13,645 bases of DNA from Acidobacteriaceae bacterium (lineage in GTDB: Bacteria; Acidobacteriota; Terriglobia; Terriglobales; Acidobacteriaceae): the NCBI GenBank assembly GCA_003166055.1, contig PMWR01000302.1:5177-18821 (forward strand), given 5' to 3'. Below are positions 1-6,246 of this stretch, piece after piece. Numbering within the stretch: the stretch's first letter is position 1; the number at the start of each line of letters is the position of its first letter. Made by a program: the position numbers and the translations under genes. A model generated the notes under the pieces. The model was given only the letters and a program-made list of their open reading frames with translations. It ran no database searches and had not been told where the DNA came from.

Positions 1-789
1 GGCAAGGGATGGAAGGATGATCGAAGTCGAGGGTCTGCGTTTCTGGCGCCGCTCGGTAATCTGGAATTTGTCGATGGCGAATTTCCCGCCACAGCCGATG
101 TGCTTGTAGAGGTGACGACGCTCGATGCCGTGCACCAGACGGTCGCAGCCTGGCTTCAAGCCAATGGCGGCGAATCCGCGGTTGCGCGTCTATCACCGAT
201 TACCTCGACTCACTGGAAGTCGCAGATTTTTACCGTGGAACCGGAGCCTGGTTTTGCATTCAGCTTCTGGGCCTGGAACGATCCGCTCAAGGGTAAGCCG
301 ATAGCTATCGAAGGCGATCTGTCCGCTGCTGGAATGCGGTTTGCCCTCGTTGTGGCGCGCTGGAATGCGGTGATTACCGAGCGGCTGTTGGAGGGAGCGC
401 TGGACGTACTGCTACGCAGCGGCGCAAAGCGGTCCGACATTGAATTGGTGCGCGTTCCCGGCGCGTGGGAGATTCCAGCTGCCGCGCGCACGCTTGCCAA
501 TCTTGGCAAAGTGGACGCCATTGTGACGCTGGGATGTCTGCTGCGCGGTGAAACCGCTCACTACGAGGCCATCTACAACGAGGTGGCACGCGGCATCGGC
601 CAGTCCCAGCAGGAGACCGGCATTCCTCACAGCTTCGGCGTGTTGACCTGCGAAACCCTGGAGCAGGCGCTGAATCGCGCCGGCATCAAGGCCGGCAACA
701 AGGGATTTGAGGCCGCCATTGCCGCCATCGAAATGGTTAGCCTGAAACGCAGATTGATTCAAGGATCCGATGAAGGCGGCGCGATTTGA
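1..789 (+). CDS. ribH: 6,7-dimethyl-8-ribityllumazine synthase (RibH), in frame with an upstream VOC/glyoxalase-like segment; 5' end outside window
   Basis: RibH condenses 5-amino-6-ribitylaminouracil with 3,4-dihydroxy-2-butanone 4-phosphate to lumazine, the penultimate riboflavin step, in the cytoplasm. The family domain runs from about base 301 (AIEGDLSAAG) to the end. Visible motifs are ALVVARWN (Trp at the aromatic substrate-stacking position), VPGAWEIP, the catalytic His in AHYE (codon 559-561), and GIKAGNKGFEAA. The frame is open from base 1 with no stop, and codons 1-100 resemble the C-terminal half of a VOC/glyoxalase-like protein (ADVLVEVTTLDAVH; IFTVEPEPGFAFSFW). No ATG or GTG lies at the expected RibH start. 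There is an ATA at 301 with AAGGG seven bases before it, a GTG at 235, and an ATG at 334 that would cut the first strand. Either this is a VOC-RibH fusion or the start is unusual. The RibH identity is firm; the 5' boundary is not. Confidence 0.85.
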   Translation, partial: GKGWKDDRSRGSAFLAPLGNLEFVDGEFPATADVLVEVTTLDAVHQTVAAWLQANGGESAVARLSPITSTHWKSQIFTVEPEPGFAFSFWAWNDPLKGKPIAIEGDLSAAGMRFALVVARWNAVITERLLEGALDVLLRSGAKRSDIELVRVPGAWEIPAAARTLANLGKVDAIVTLGCLLRGETAHYEAIYNEVARGIGQSQQETGIPHSFGVLTCETLEQALNRAGIKAGNKGFEAAIAAIEMVSLKRRLIQGSDEGGAI

Positions 790-1220
790 CCGCCGGTCCT
801 CACCACACATCCGGGCGGCGCAAGTCGCGCGAGCTTGCCATGCAGATGCTTTTTCAAGCGGACATTGGCAAGCAGACACCCGAGCAGGTCCAGGCTACCT
901 TCTGGAAGGCCGGCGATGAAGTCGAGCAGGATGTCCGCGGCTTCGCAGAAGATCTGTTTCGTGTAGCCATCACCCACCAGGAACAGATTGACGAGCTGCT
1001 GGTTGCCAACTCGAAGCACTGGCGGCTGGAGCGCATGCCGGCCGTCGATCGCAACCTGCTGCGGATGGCTGTCGGCGAGATGCTGGGCTTCAAGGGCACG
1101 CCATTTCCCATCGTCATCAACGAAGCGCTGGAGATCGGCCGCCGTTATTCCGCTCCGGAGTCCATCAACTTCCTCAACGGCATGTTGGACTCGATCGCCC
1201 GCGGCCTGCTGCCCAAGTAA
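786..1220 (+). CDS. nusB: Transcription antitermination factor NusB
   Basis: NusB binds boxA RNA with NusE (ribosomal protein S10) and supports antitermination of rRNA operons. At 144 residues the protein has the family's usual size. It begins with the typical basic SGRRKSRELAMQMLFQAD segment, and the C-terminal half has the family signature AVDRNLLRMAVGEML followed by PFPIVINEALEIGRRY and SINFLNGMLDSIA. The start is TTG at 786, overlapping the TGA of ribH at 787-789 (TTGA), which suggests translational coupling. GAAGG at 772-776 serves as a ribosome binding site about nine bases upstream. The ribH-nusB order is common in bacteria. A 9-bp inverted repeat follows the stop codon. Confidence 0.96.
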   Translation: MTAGPHHTSGRRKSRELAMQMLFQADIGKQTPEQVQATFWKAGDEVEQDVRGFAEDLFRVAITHQEQIDELLVANSKHWRLERMPAVDRNLLRMAVGEMLGFKGTPFPIVINEALEIGRRYSAPESINFLNGMLDSIARGLLPK

Positions 1221-1223
1221 GTG

Positions 1224-1259
1224 CCGCTTCCGCATTCGGAGTTTTCAGCACGGAAGCGG
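1224..1259 (+). other. Inverted repeat (hairpin) just after nusB
   Basis: CCGCTTCCG (1224-1232) and CGGAAGCGG (1251-1259) form a perfect 9-bp GC-rich stem with an 18-base loop, four bases after the nusB stop. The next bases are not a T tract, so it does not meet the standard for an intrinsic terminator. It may act as a 3' end processing or stabilising stem, or as a weak terminator. Confidence 0.5.
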
Positions 1260-1438
1260 AATTCCAAAACCAGTTGGACCTATTTGTTGGCGCAGGGTCA
1301 GGCGAGGCTGCAATGGCCGCGAGGCATATCAAGATGGCCCTTGTCGACGTGAAGGCCTTCGATGCGCAGTGAGGCAGAGCGGCGCGAGGGCGTTTCTTTG
1401 AGCGGAGCGGCGCCTTTCAATGCAGGGATAAGGGTAGC

Positions 1439-1467
1439 TTGACATCTTGTAAATCCTGGTGTTTTAA
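1439..1467 (+). promoter_or_regulatory. Sigma-70 type promoter for the secreted protein gene at 1542
   Basis: TTGACA (1439-1444) is followed after 17 bases by TTTTAA (1462-1467); the overlapping TTTAAT at 1463 is also possible. The -35 is a perfect consensus. Transcription would start near 1474, giving a leader of about 65 bases before the ATG at 1542. The rest of the 1221-1541 gap holds the nusB hairpin and GC-rich sequence (about 1260-1430) in which I see no gene. Confidence 0.6.
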
Positions 1468-1541
1468 TTGCCGTTCTTACAATAACTCCCCTGACAGCTT
1501 ATCAACTAACTTCCCCCACAACTCATGAAAGGGAAGGGCCT

Positions 1542-2627
1542 ATGTCAAAGGTTCAAAGGTTCTCTGCGCTCGGATTTGCCATTATCACATCGATAATCAG
1601 TCTTACGCTGGCGGCACAGACAGGCGATACGGCGGCTATTCAGCAAAAGCTCAACTCGCAATTCAAACTGACGAAGATTACAGCCGACCGTTCCGATATT
1701 GTCACGGCCGGGGATGTGGCCGTAATCCACAAGCCCGGCCTGATTATGTATGCCGTCGCTTCGCCGATGCCGCCATCGAACACTTACAAGAACGGAAAGA
1801 TCGGGCAAGGCTGGAGCGGTTTCGGCAAGGATTTGCTGATCACAATGGCCGTGCCGGGAGGAGCAACCTCAAACGATTATCCGCATCGCCCGTTCGCGCC
1901 GGATGAAAAGTGCTGGGTCACGGGAATTCAGGCCCAAAAGGATGGGATACTTTTCCAGCTTTATAGCGACCCCTATGACAACATCCGCTATTACGCAAAC
2001 CTGAAGATACCATTTCCCAACAAGAAGGAAATTCCGCCGGCAGATGCGGCCATGCAACTGGTGGCGGAGGTGCTCACGATTGCGCCGCAGGACAATCAGG
2101 ATGGGCAGCCGGCTCAAGATAGTCCGCAGGCCGCGTTTGCTGGACAGTACCTCTTAGAACAGGTAGGCCTCAATCTCCATCTTCTCCCCGATGGCACGTG
2201 TACCTTGCGCACTCCTGGCACTACGGAGTCTCCATGCCATTTCGTCATCGATGGAGATTGGTTGGCAGTCAAGGCTAAAATTGGAAGTACGGAGATACCT
2301 CTCTGGAACCTCAAAATCCAAGGGGACAAGCTGTCCTTGAACGGGATGGAGTTTGTTCGCCAGGGGGGCACGCCAGCACCCGCACCGGAAGGTGCCGCCG
2401 TTCCCGCTCCTCCGCCTCCTGCTCCGACTCAAATGCCAACTATCGCCCCACCGCCTCCGCCGGCCGACGCTCCGCCGCCAACCATCGAAGTTGGCCAGAC
2501 CATGGATCAGGTGACCGCTGGATTCGGGCAACCGCTCAAGGTGGCCAAATTGGGAGCGAAGGTCATCTTCTACTACAAGGATATGAAGGTGACTTTCACA
2601 AATGGAAAAGTCAGCAATGTGGAGTAA
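1542..2627 (+). CDS. Secreted modular protein of unknown function with proline-rich linker and BamE/SmpA-like C-terminal repeat
   Basis: I do not recognise the whole protein (361 residues). The start ATG at 1542 has GGAAGGG a few bases upstream and a promoter at 1439. Residues 1-25 form a signal peptide (MSKVQ, a hydrophobic core, LAA then Q), so it is exported. Residues about 26-180 are a globular region with no motif I can name. Residues about 198-273 have a lipocalin- or META-like small beta pattern (GQYLLEQVGLNLHLLPDGTC; GDWLAV; GDKLSLNG). Residues 277-313 are a Pro/Ala-rich linker. Residues 314-361 (EVGQTMDQVTAGFGQP, then VIFYYKDMKVTFTNGKV) look like one short BamE/SmpA-type unit, a fold used in outer-membrane lipoproteins. 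There is no lipobox, so it is probably periplasmic or surface exposed. The neighbours give no functional clue. Coding is well supported; function is unknown. Confidence 0.85.
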   Translation: MSKVQRFSALGFAIITSIISLTLAAQTGDTAAIQQKLNSQFKLTKITADRSDIVTAGDVAVIHKPGLIMYAVASPMPPSNTYKNGKIGQGWSGFGKDLLITMAVPGGATSNDYPHRPFAPDEKCWVTGIQAQKDGILFQLYSDPYDNIRYYANLKIPFPNKKEIPPADAAMQLVAEVLTIAPQDNQDGQPAQDSPQAAFAGQYLLEQVGLNLHLLPDGTCTLRTPGTTESPCHFVIDGDWLAVKAKIGSTEIPLWNLKIQGDKLSLNGMEFVRQGGTPAPAPEGAAVPAPPPPAPTQMPTIAPPPPPADAPPPTIEVGQTMDQVTAGFGQPLKVAKLGAKVIFYYKDMKVTFTNGKVSNVE

Positions 2628-2691
2628 AGAAGCGAAGAGGACGAACGGTACGACACCGGTTTGATGGTTTAGTGCAATCGAATTGGAGGAA

Positions 2692-3516
2692 TTAGCGGCA
2701 AGTCTCGCCGGGGCGGTCAAGCTGGCCATTGGTCCGTCCCCGGTTGTCGTGCTGTAACACCGCGCCGGATTTGAGTACCAGCCTTCCCGCCTGACTGAGA
2801 AGCGGATCGACGGTGAAGTCCGCTCCAACCGGCACTCCATCCGTCGTCCGCGCGCAGTACCAGTCGGGTGGGGCCGTTTCGCCGCTCTTGTACCATTCAC
2901 GGCAATCGATCGTGCTTGCGGTGGAATCGAAGCCGCACTGAAACCACAGATACAGAGGCCGGAATTCCCCTTTGTCGGGGCCTGCGATGGCTACGGCGTC
3001 CGATGGGACTTTTACGGGCCGGCGCAGAGCGTTGGCGCGTTGAAGAATCGGCCCGTGCACTGCTGCTATACAGCCGGTGCTTTTGAAGCCCTCAAACTCA
3101 GAGCCGCGTGCGAGTTTTACTTCGCCGCGATCAGGTGGCCTGATCCAAAGCGACCGGCGGCTGAACCGGACGGGAAGCTGCTTCCCGGCAAGGTCTTCAA
3201 AGCCGGTAAATTTTCCCTCGTGCAAATAGCTTCGTCCCTCCCCGACCAGAAACTGATCTCCCAGCTTGAGGCAGAAGGCGCGCGCCGGTTCGAGCGTGAG
3301 AGAACATCCGTCGCCGCAGGGGATATAGGTTTCGGTTTCTACCAGGGTGCCTGAATCCACAGGCTTGGCATTCCGCGCCCACGAGCAAACAGGGGAATTG
3401 AATAGTGCCAGCAGGGCCAACAGGACGGGCAAGAAGGCCGCGGATGTTCCAGCCAGCTTGCTGAGGTCCAATCGGGCGGGACGCGACAATCGACAAAAAA
3501 AGGAGGGAATTGTCAT
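2692..3516 (-). CDS. Hypothetical secreted cysteine-rich protein
   Basis: This is an unrecognised 274-residue product, read from ATG at 3516-3514 to TAA at 2694-2692. The N terminus looks like a signal peptide: basic residues (CRLSRPARLDLSK), a hydrophobic run (AAFLPVLLALLALF) and a possible cleavage after CSWA near residue 47. The mature part holds eight cysteines (about 67, 71, 82, 149, 194, 205, 221, 273), enough for four disulfides, as expected of an exported protein. Codon choice across the frame is normal, whereas the opposite-strand frames in the same interval give low-complexity products. I see no good ribosome binding site for the ATG at 3516. In-frame TTG codons near 3489 and 3471, or an ATG at 3546, are alternatives. 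It converges with the secreted gene at 1542-2627 and is divergent from fdhD. The function cannot be inferred. Confidence 0.7.
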   Translation of the reverse strand: MTIPSFFCRLSRPARLDLSKLAGTSAAFLPVLLALLALFNSPVCSWARNAKPVDSGTLVETETYIPCGDGCSLTLEPARAFCLKLGDQFLVGEGRSYLHEGKFTGFEDLAGKQLPVRFSRRSLWIRPPDRGEVKLARGSEFEGFKSTGCIAAVHGPILQRANALRRPVKVPSDAVAIAGPDKGEFRPLYLWFQCGFDSTASTIDCREWYKSGETAPPDWYCARTTDGVPVGADFTVDPLLSQAGRLVLKSGAVLQHDNRGRTNGQLDRPGETCR

Positions 3517-4462
3517 GCGAATAAAGGTACAACCAATGGATTCCATCTACAAACAATCGTTCAAGTTCGACTTGACAGAATTTTCGCCAGGCGTCAACGT
3601 CGAGTTGGAAGGCCAGGACGGAGCTAGGATGCGCACACCAGAGCGAAGCATTGAGCTGACCCAGGTTACGGAGTGGGATGACGGCGACGTTCGCTCGGTG
3701 CAGGATTCGCTTGCGGCTGAAGAGCCTCTCGAAATTCGTATTGGCGGCGTGCCACTGACGGTGACTATGCGGACACCGGGAAACGACCTTGAGTTAGCGG
3801 CCGGATTTCTGCTGACCGAGGGGATCATCGAGTCGCCGGAACAGATTGCGAGCCTGCGCATCAAGCCGCCGGAAAATGGCAAGATGAGCAACGTGGTGGA
3901 AGTCGAGCTGAAAGATACGGACTTCGAATGCGAAGATTTGCAGCGCAACTTCTATGCCGCATCCAGTTGCGGCATCTGCGGCAAGGCATCCATTAACGCG
4001 ATCCGAGTGCGAGGGTTGCGCCAGCCCAATAGCGGCTTTCGCATCGACCCCGAAATGCTATGCCGGCTGCCCGAGGTTCTTCGCTCCGAACAGGCGGTCT
4101 TCAGCCAGACCGGCGGCCTGCATGCCGCGGCGCTCTTTGACTCGACGGGGCAACTGATCGCATTGCGCGAGGATATCGGCCGCCACAACGCGGTCGACAA
4201 GATTGCGGGATGGGCGGTTCTCGAGAAGAAACTGCCACTCTCCCGGCACATCATGCTGGTCAGCGGCAGGGGCGGGTTTGAGATCGTCCAAAAGGCACTG
4301 GCCGCGGGAATCCCGATTCTTGCGTCGGTGTCGGCGCCATCGAGCCTGGCCGTCAAACTGGCCCGGGAACTGGGGCTGACCCTGATTGGTTTTCTTCGCG
4401 GACGACGCTTTCAAATCTATTCGAATGATTATCGCTGCTTGCCTGCAGCCGGCGGAAAGTAA
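3515..4462 (+). CDS. fdhD: Formate dehydrogenase accessory sulfurtransferase FdhD
   Basis: FdhD takes sulfur from the cysteine desulfurase and passes it to the Mo-bis-PGD cofactor, which formate dehydrogenase needs for activity. The start at 3515 is chosen because a strong AGGAGG (3501-3506) lies eight bases upstream. The protein is 315 residues, with about 38 residues before the conserved domain, which begins near M39 (ATG 3629, an alternative start). Family motifs include PLEIRIGGVPL, PGNDLELAAGFLLTEG, the catalytic CxxC loop in SSCGICGKAS (C152, C155), GGLHAAALFD, REDIGRHNAVDKI, and the C-terminal SAPSSLAVKLARELGLTLIGF. It lies upstream of oxdC and the formate dehydrogenase genes, the expected client, though a 450-bp gap suggests a separate transcript. 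The ATG shares a CATG with the start proposed for the divergent minus-strand gene. Confidence 0.95.
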   Translation: MRIKVQPMDSIYKQSFKFDLTEFSPGVNVELEGQDGARMRTPERSIELTQVTEWDDGDVRSVQDSLAAEEPLEIRIGGVPLTVTMRTPGNDLELAAGFLLTEGIIESPEQIASLRIKPPENGKMSNVVEVELKDTDFECEDLQRNFYAASSCGICGKASINAIRVRGLRQPNSGFRIDPEMLCRLPEVLRSEQAVFSQTGGLHAAALFDSTGQLIALREDIGRHNAVDKIAGWAVLEKKLPLSRHIMLVSGRGGFEIVQKALAAGIPILASVSAPSSLAVKLARELGLTLIGFLRGRRFQIYSNDYRCLPAAGGK

Positions 4463-4912
4463 GGGCTGCTTCACCCTGTCAATTGTTCTTATTTACGAAA
4501 TGTTAACAATCGCGCGGCAACTTATAGGTTTGAATGAGCAGCAAGAACAGTAGTCATTCCGCATTCCGGAATTCAGACGAAGCCGCGAATTCAACATCAG
4601 CTGCAATCATTAATGTTTATGCAGCGATAGGCTACCGCGGGCGTTCGGGAAATTGGCTTTAGGTTTATGCGATGCAGAGCTGGGTGAATGAAGAGACGCT
4701 TGCGGACGGATCCAAATGGAGGCCAATGAAGCAAGCACTTCGTAAGTGCAAAAAAGGTTTGCGATTCAGATAACCGGGGGTATATTCTCACGTGGCCGGG
4801 AATGAACAATGTCAATTCCGGTTTAGATCTCGCATTACCTCATTTCCTTCATCAATCCGAACAAGGTCCTTTGCAGTGAATTATTTCTTCTCAGAGAGAG
4901 CGGGAGACTTGG
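4463..4912. other. Intergenic region between fdhD and oxdC
   Basis: This gap of 450 bp contains no credible gene. It is more A+T rich than its surroundings. Elements seen are a small AT-rich inverted repeat (ATTGTT 4482-4487 and AACAAT 4505-4510, with the palindrome TGTTAACA at 4501-4508) and a promoter-like pair at 4758-4786. A frame of about 72 codons on the minus strand (4597-4815) starts with TTG, has no ribosome binding site and does not resemble a protein I know. Confidence 0.6.
4758..4786 (+). promoter_or_regulatory. Candidate sigma-70 promoter for oxdC
   Basis: TTTGCG (4758-4763), 17 bases, then TATATT (4781-4786). The -10 is strong and the -35 moderate. Transcription would start near 4793, leaving a leader of about 120 bases before the oxdC start. 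The length of the leader leaves room for regulation, but I see no known riboswitch in it. Confidence 0.45.
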
Positions 4913-6148
4913 ATGGCAAACGACCTTAGCCGCCGCAGGTTTATCGGCACAAGCTCTGCAGCGCTGGTTGCCGCCGCAGGGTTGCAGGCATCAGCTGCGC
5001 AGGAGCAACAGGTTCCGCGCTCTCCCGACCATCACTTACCCAATGAGTCCGAACCGGGACCGAACAACTCGATACTGGATAAAGAGAATCCAAATTCAGT
5101 GTGGGCGCCGCAAACGGATGCGGGTGGGCAGCCTCCATTCAAGTACTCCTTCTCACTTGCGCACAAGCGGCTTGAAAGTGGTGGATGGACGCGCCAGGTG
5201 ACAGTGCGCGACCTGCCCATCTCAAAGAAGATGGCGGGCGTGGAGATGAGGCTGATTGCGGGCGGCATCCGCGAGCTTCACTGGCATGTGGGCGCCGAGT
5301 GGGCACTGATGCTCTACGGCAGTGCCCGGATCACGGCGGTGGATGAAGAAGGCCGTAGCCACGTGAGCGACGTGAATGAAGGCGATCTATGGATCTTTCC
5401 CGGCGGCATCCCACATTCGATTCAGGGCCTCGGTCCGGATGGAGCACGGTTTCTGCTGGTCTTCGACGATGGCAACTTCAATGAGTTCGAGACCTTCCTG
5501 CTGACCGATTGGATTGCTCACACGCCGCCGGAGGTGCTGGCGAAGAACTTCGATGCTTCCGCGAACCCATTTGCGAATTCGCCAAAGAAGGAGCTGTTTA
5601 TTTTTGCGCGTCCGCTTCCTGGAGCGCTTGCCGATGAGCAGCAAGCGGCAGAGGCGGGAACGGGAAAGGTGCCGCATAGCTTCGACTTCAAGCCAGGCCA
5701 GATGGAGCCGAACAAGAAGGCGAAGGGCGGCGAAGTCAAGATCGTCGATCGCAAGATATGGCCGGCGACTAACATCGCGGCGGCAATTGTAACCCTCAAG
5801 CCGGGCGGCTTGCGTGAGTTACATTGGCATCCGAACGAAGATGAATGGCAATACTACGTCAGCGGTCACGGCCGGATGACAGTATTTGCGGCAGGCGCAC
5901 GCGCGCGAACCATGGACTTTGAAGAAGGCGACGTCGGGTATATCGAGAAATCGATGCCGCACTATATTGAGAACACAGGAGACACGGATCTGGTGTTTAT
6001 TGAGGTGTTCCCAACGCCGTACTACCAGGATATTTCTCTCGCCGAATGGCTTGCACACACTCCGGCGCGGCTGGTAGATCAACATTTGGAAACAGGTGAA
6101 GCCATGTTGAAGGCCATCCCTAAGGCCGAGGCCGTCATCAAGCCGTAA
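4913..6148 (+). CDS. oxdC: Oxalate decarboxylase, bicupin family, Tat-exported
   Basis: OxdC is a Mn-dependent bicupin that splits oxalate into formate and CO2. The start at 4913 has GGGAGA (4902-4907) five bases before it. Residues 5-29 are a twin-arginine signal (LSRRRFIGTSSAAL, then an Ala-rich stretch ending near ASA), so the folded enzyme should be exported. Cupin 1 shows IRELHWHVGAEW with R120, H123, H125, E129 and H168. Cupin 2 shows LRELHWHPNEDEW with R301, H304, H306, E311 and H350. Both metal sites are therefore complete. The cupin 1 lid, SENST in B. subtilis OxdC, reads NEFET here (190-194) and keeps the glutamate thought to be the proton donor for decarboxylation, favouring decarboxylase over oxidase activity. 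The 411 residues fit the family (about 385) plus signal. The formate dehydrogenase and OFA transporter downstream support the assignment. Confidence 0.94.
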   Translation: MANDLSRRRFIGTSSAALVAAAGLQASAAQEQQVPRSPDHHLPNESEPGPNNSILDKENPNSVWAPQTDAGGQPPFKYSFSLAHKRLESGGWTRQVTVRDLPISKKMAGVEMRLIAGGIRELHWHVGAEWALMLYGSARITAVDEEGRSHVSDVNEGDLWIFPGGIPHSIQGLGPDGARFLLVFDDGNFNEFETFLLTDWIAHTPPEVLAKNFDASANPFANSPKKELFIFARPLPGALADEQQAAEAGTGKVPHSFDFKPGQMEPNKKAKGGEVKIVDRKIWPATNIAAAIVTLKPGGLRELHWHPNEDEWQYYVSGHGRMTVFAAGARARTMDFEEGDVGYIEKSMPHYIENTGDTDLVFIEVFPTPYYQDISLAEWLAHTPARLVDQHLETGEAMLKAIPKAEAVIKP

Positions 6149-6184
6149 GCCTGAATGTGGGGAATCGTTGAATGTAATTCAGGC
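6149..6184 (+). other. Intercistronic inverted repeat between oxdC and the formate dehydrogenase gene
   Basis: GCCTGAAT (6149-6156) and ATTCAGGC (6177-6184) form a perfect 8-bp stem with a 20-base loop, starting directly after the oxdC stop. No T tract follows. It could be an RNA processing or stability stem, a leaky terminator or an operator. The 98-bp gap to the next start has no clear promoter of its own. Confidence 0.45.
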
Positions 6185-6246
6185 GATGCATGCCGCCAAA
6201 TCGCGCGCAATGCGATCCAACAAACGTAATGGAGGACGAAAACCTC

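Noticed and set aside
2154..2900. Open frame of 248 codons on the minus strand
   Set aside because: It covers the 3' end of the secreted protein gene and the start of the minus-strand gene in another frame. Its product is Arg/Gly-rich low complexity, partly antisense to the proline linker.
3040..3354. Open frame of 104 codons on the plus strand
   Set aside because: It lies entirely opposite the minus-strand secreted gene, which has a signal peptide, spaced cysteines and better codon use.
3347..3514. Upstream extension of fdhD to 3347
   Set aside because: An AGGAGG sits eight bases before ATG 3515, and the extra residues have no resemblance to FdhD.
4445..4469. Possible terminator at the fdhD stop (GCAGCC/GGCTGC)
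   Set aside because: The 6-bp stem overlaps the stop codon region, has a 13-base loop and no following T tract.
4597..4815. Possible small gene of 72 codons on the minus strand between fdhD and oxdC
   Set aside because: It has a TTG start, no ribosome binding site, no recognisable motif, and overlaps the likely oxdC promoter.
6190..6246. Earlier starts for the formate dehydrogenase at 6190 or 6229
   Set aside because: Neither has a ribosome binding site; the GGAGG at 6231-6235 overlaps or follows them, and the ferredoxin fold begins at 6247.
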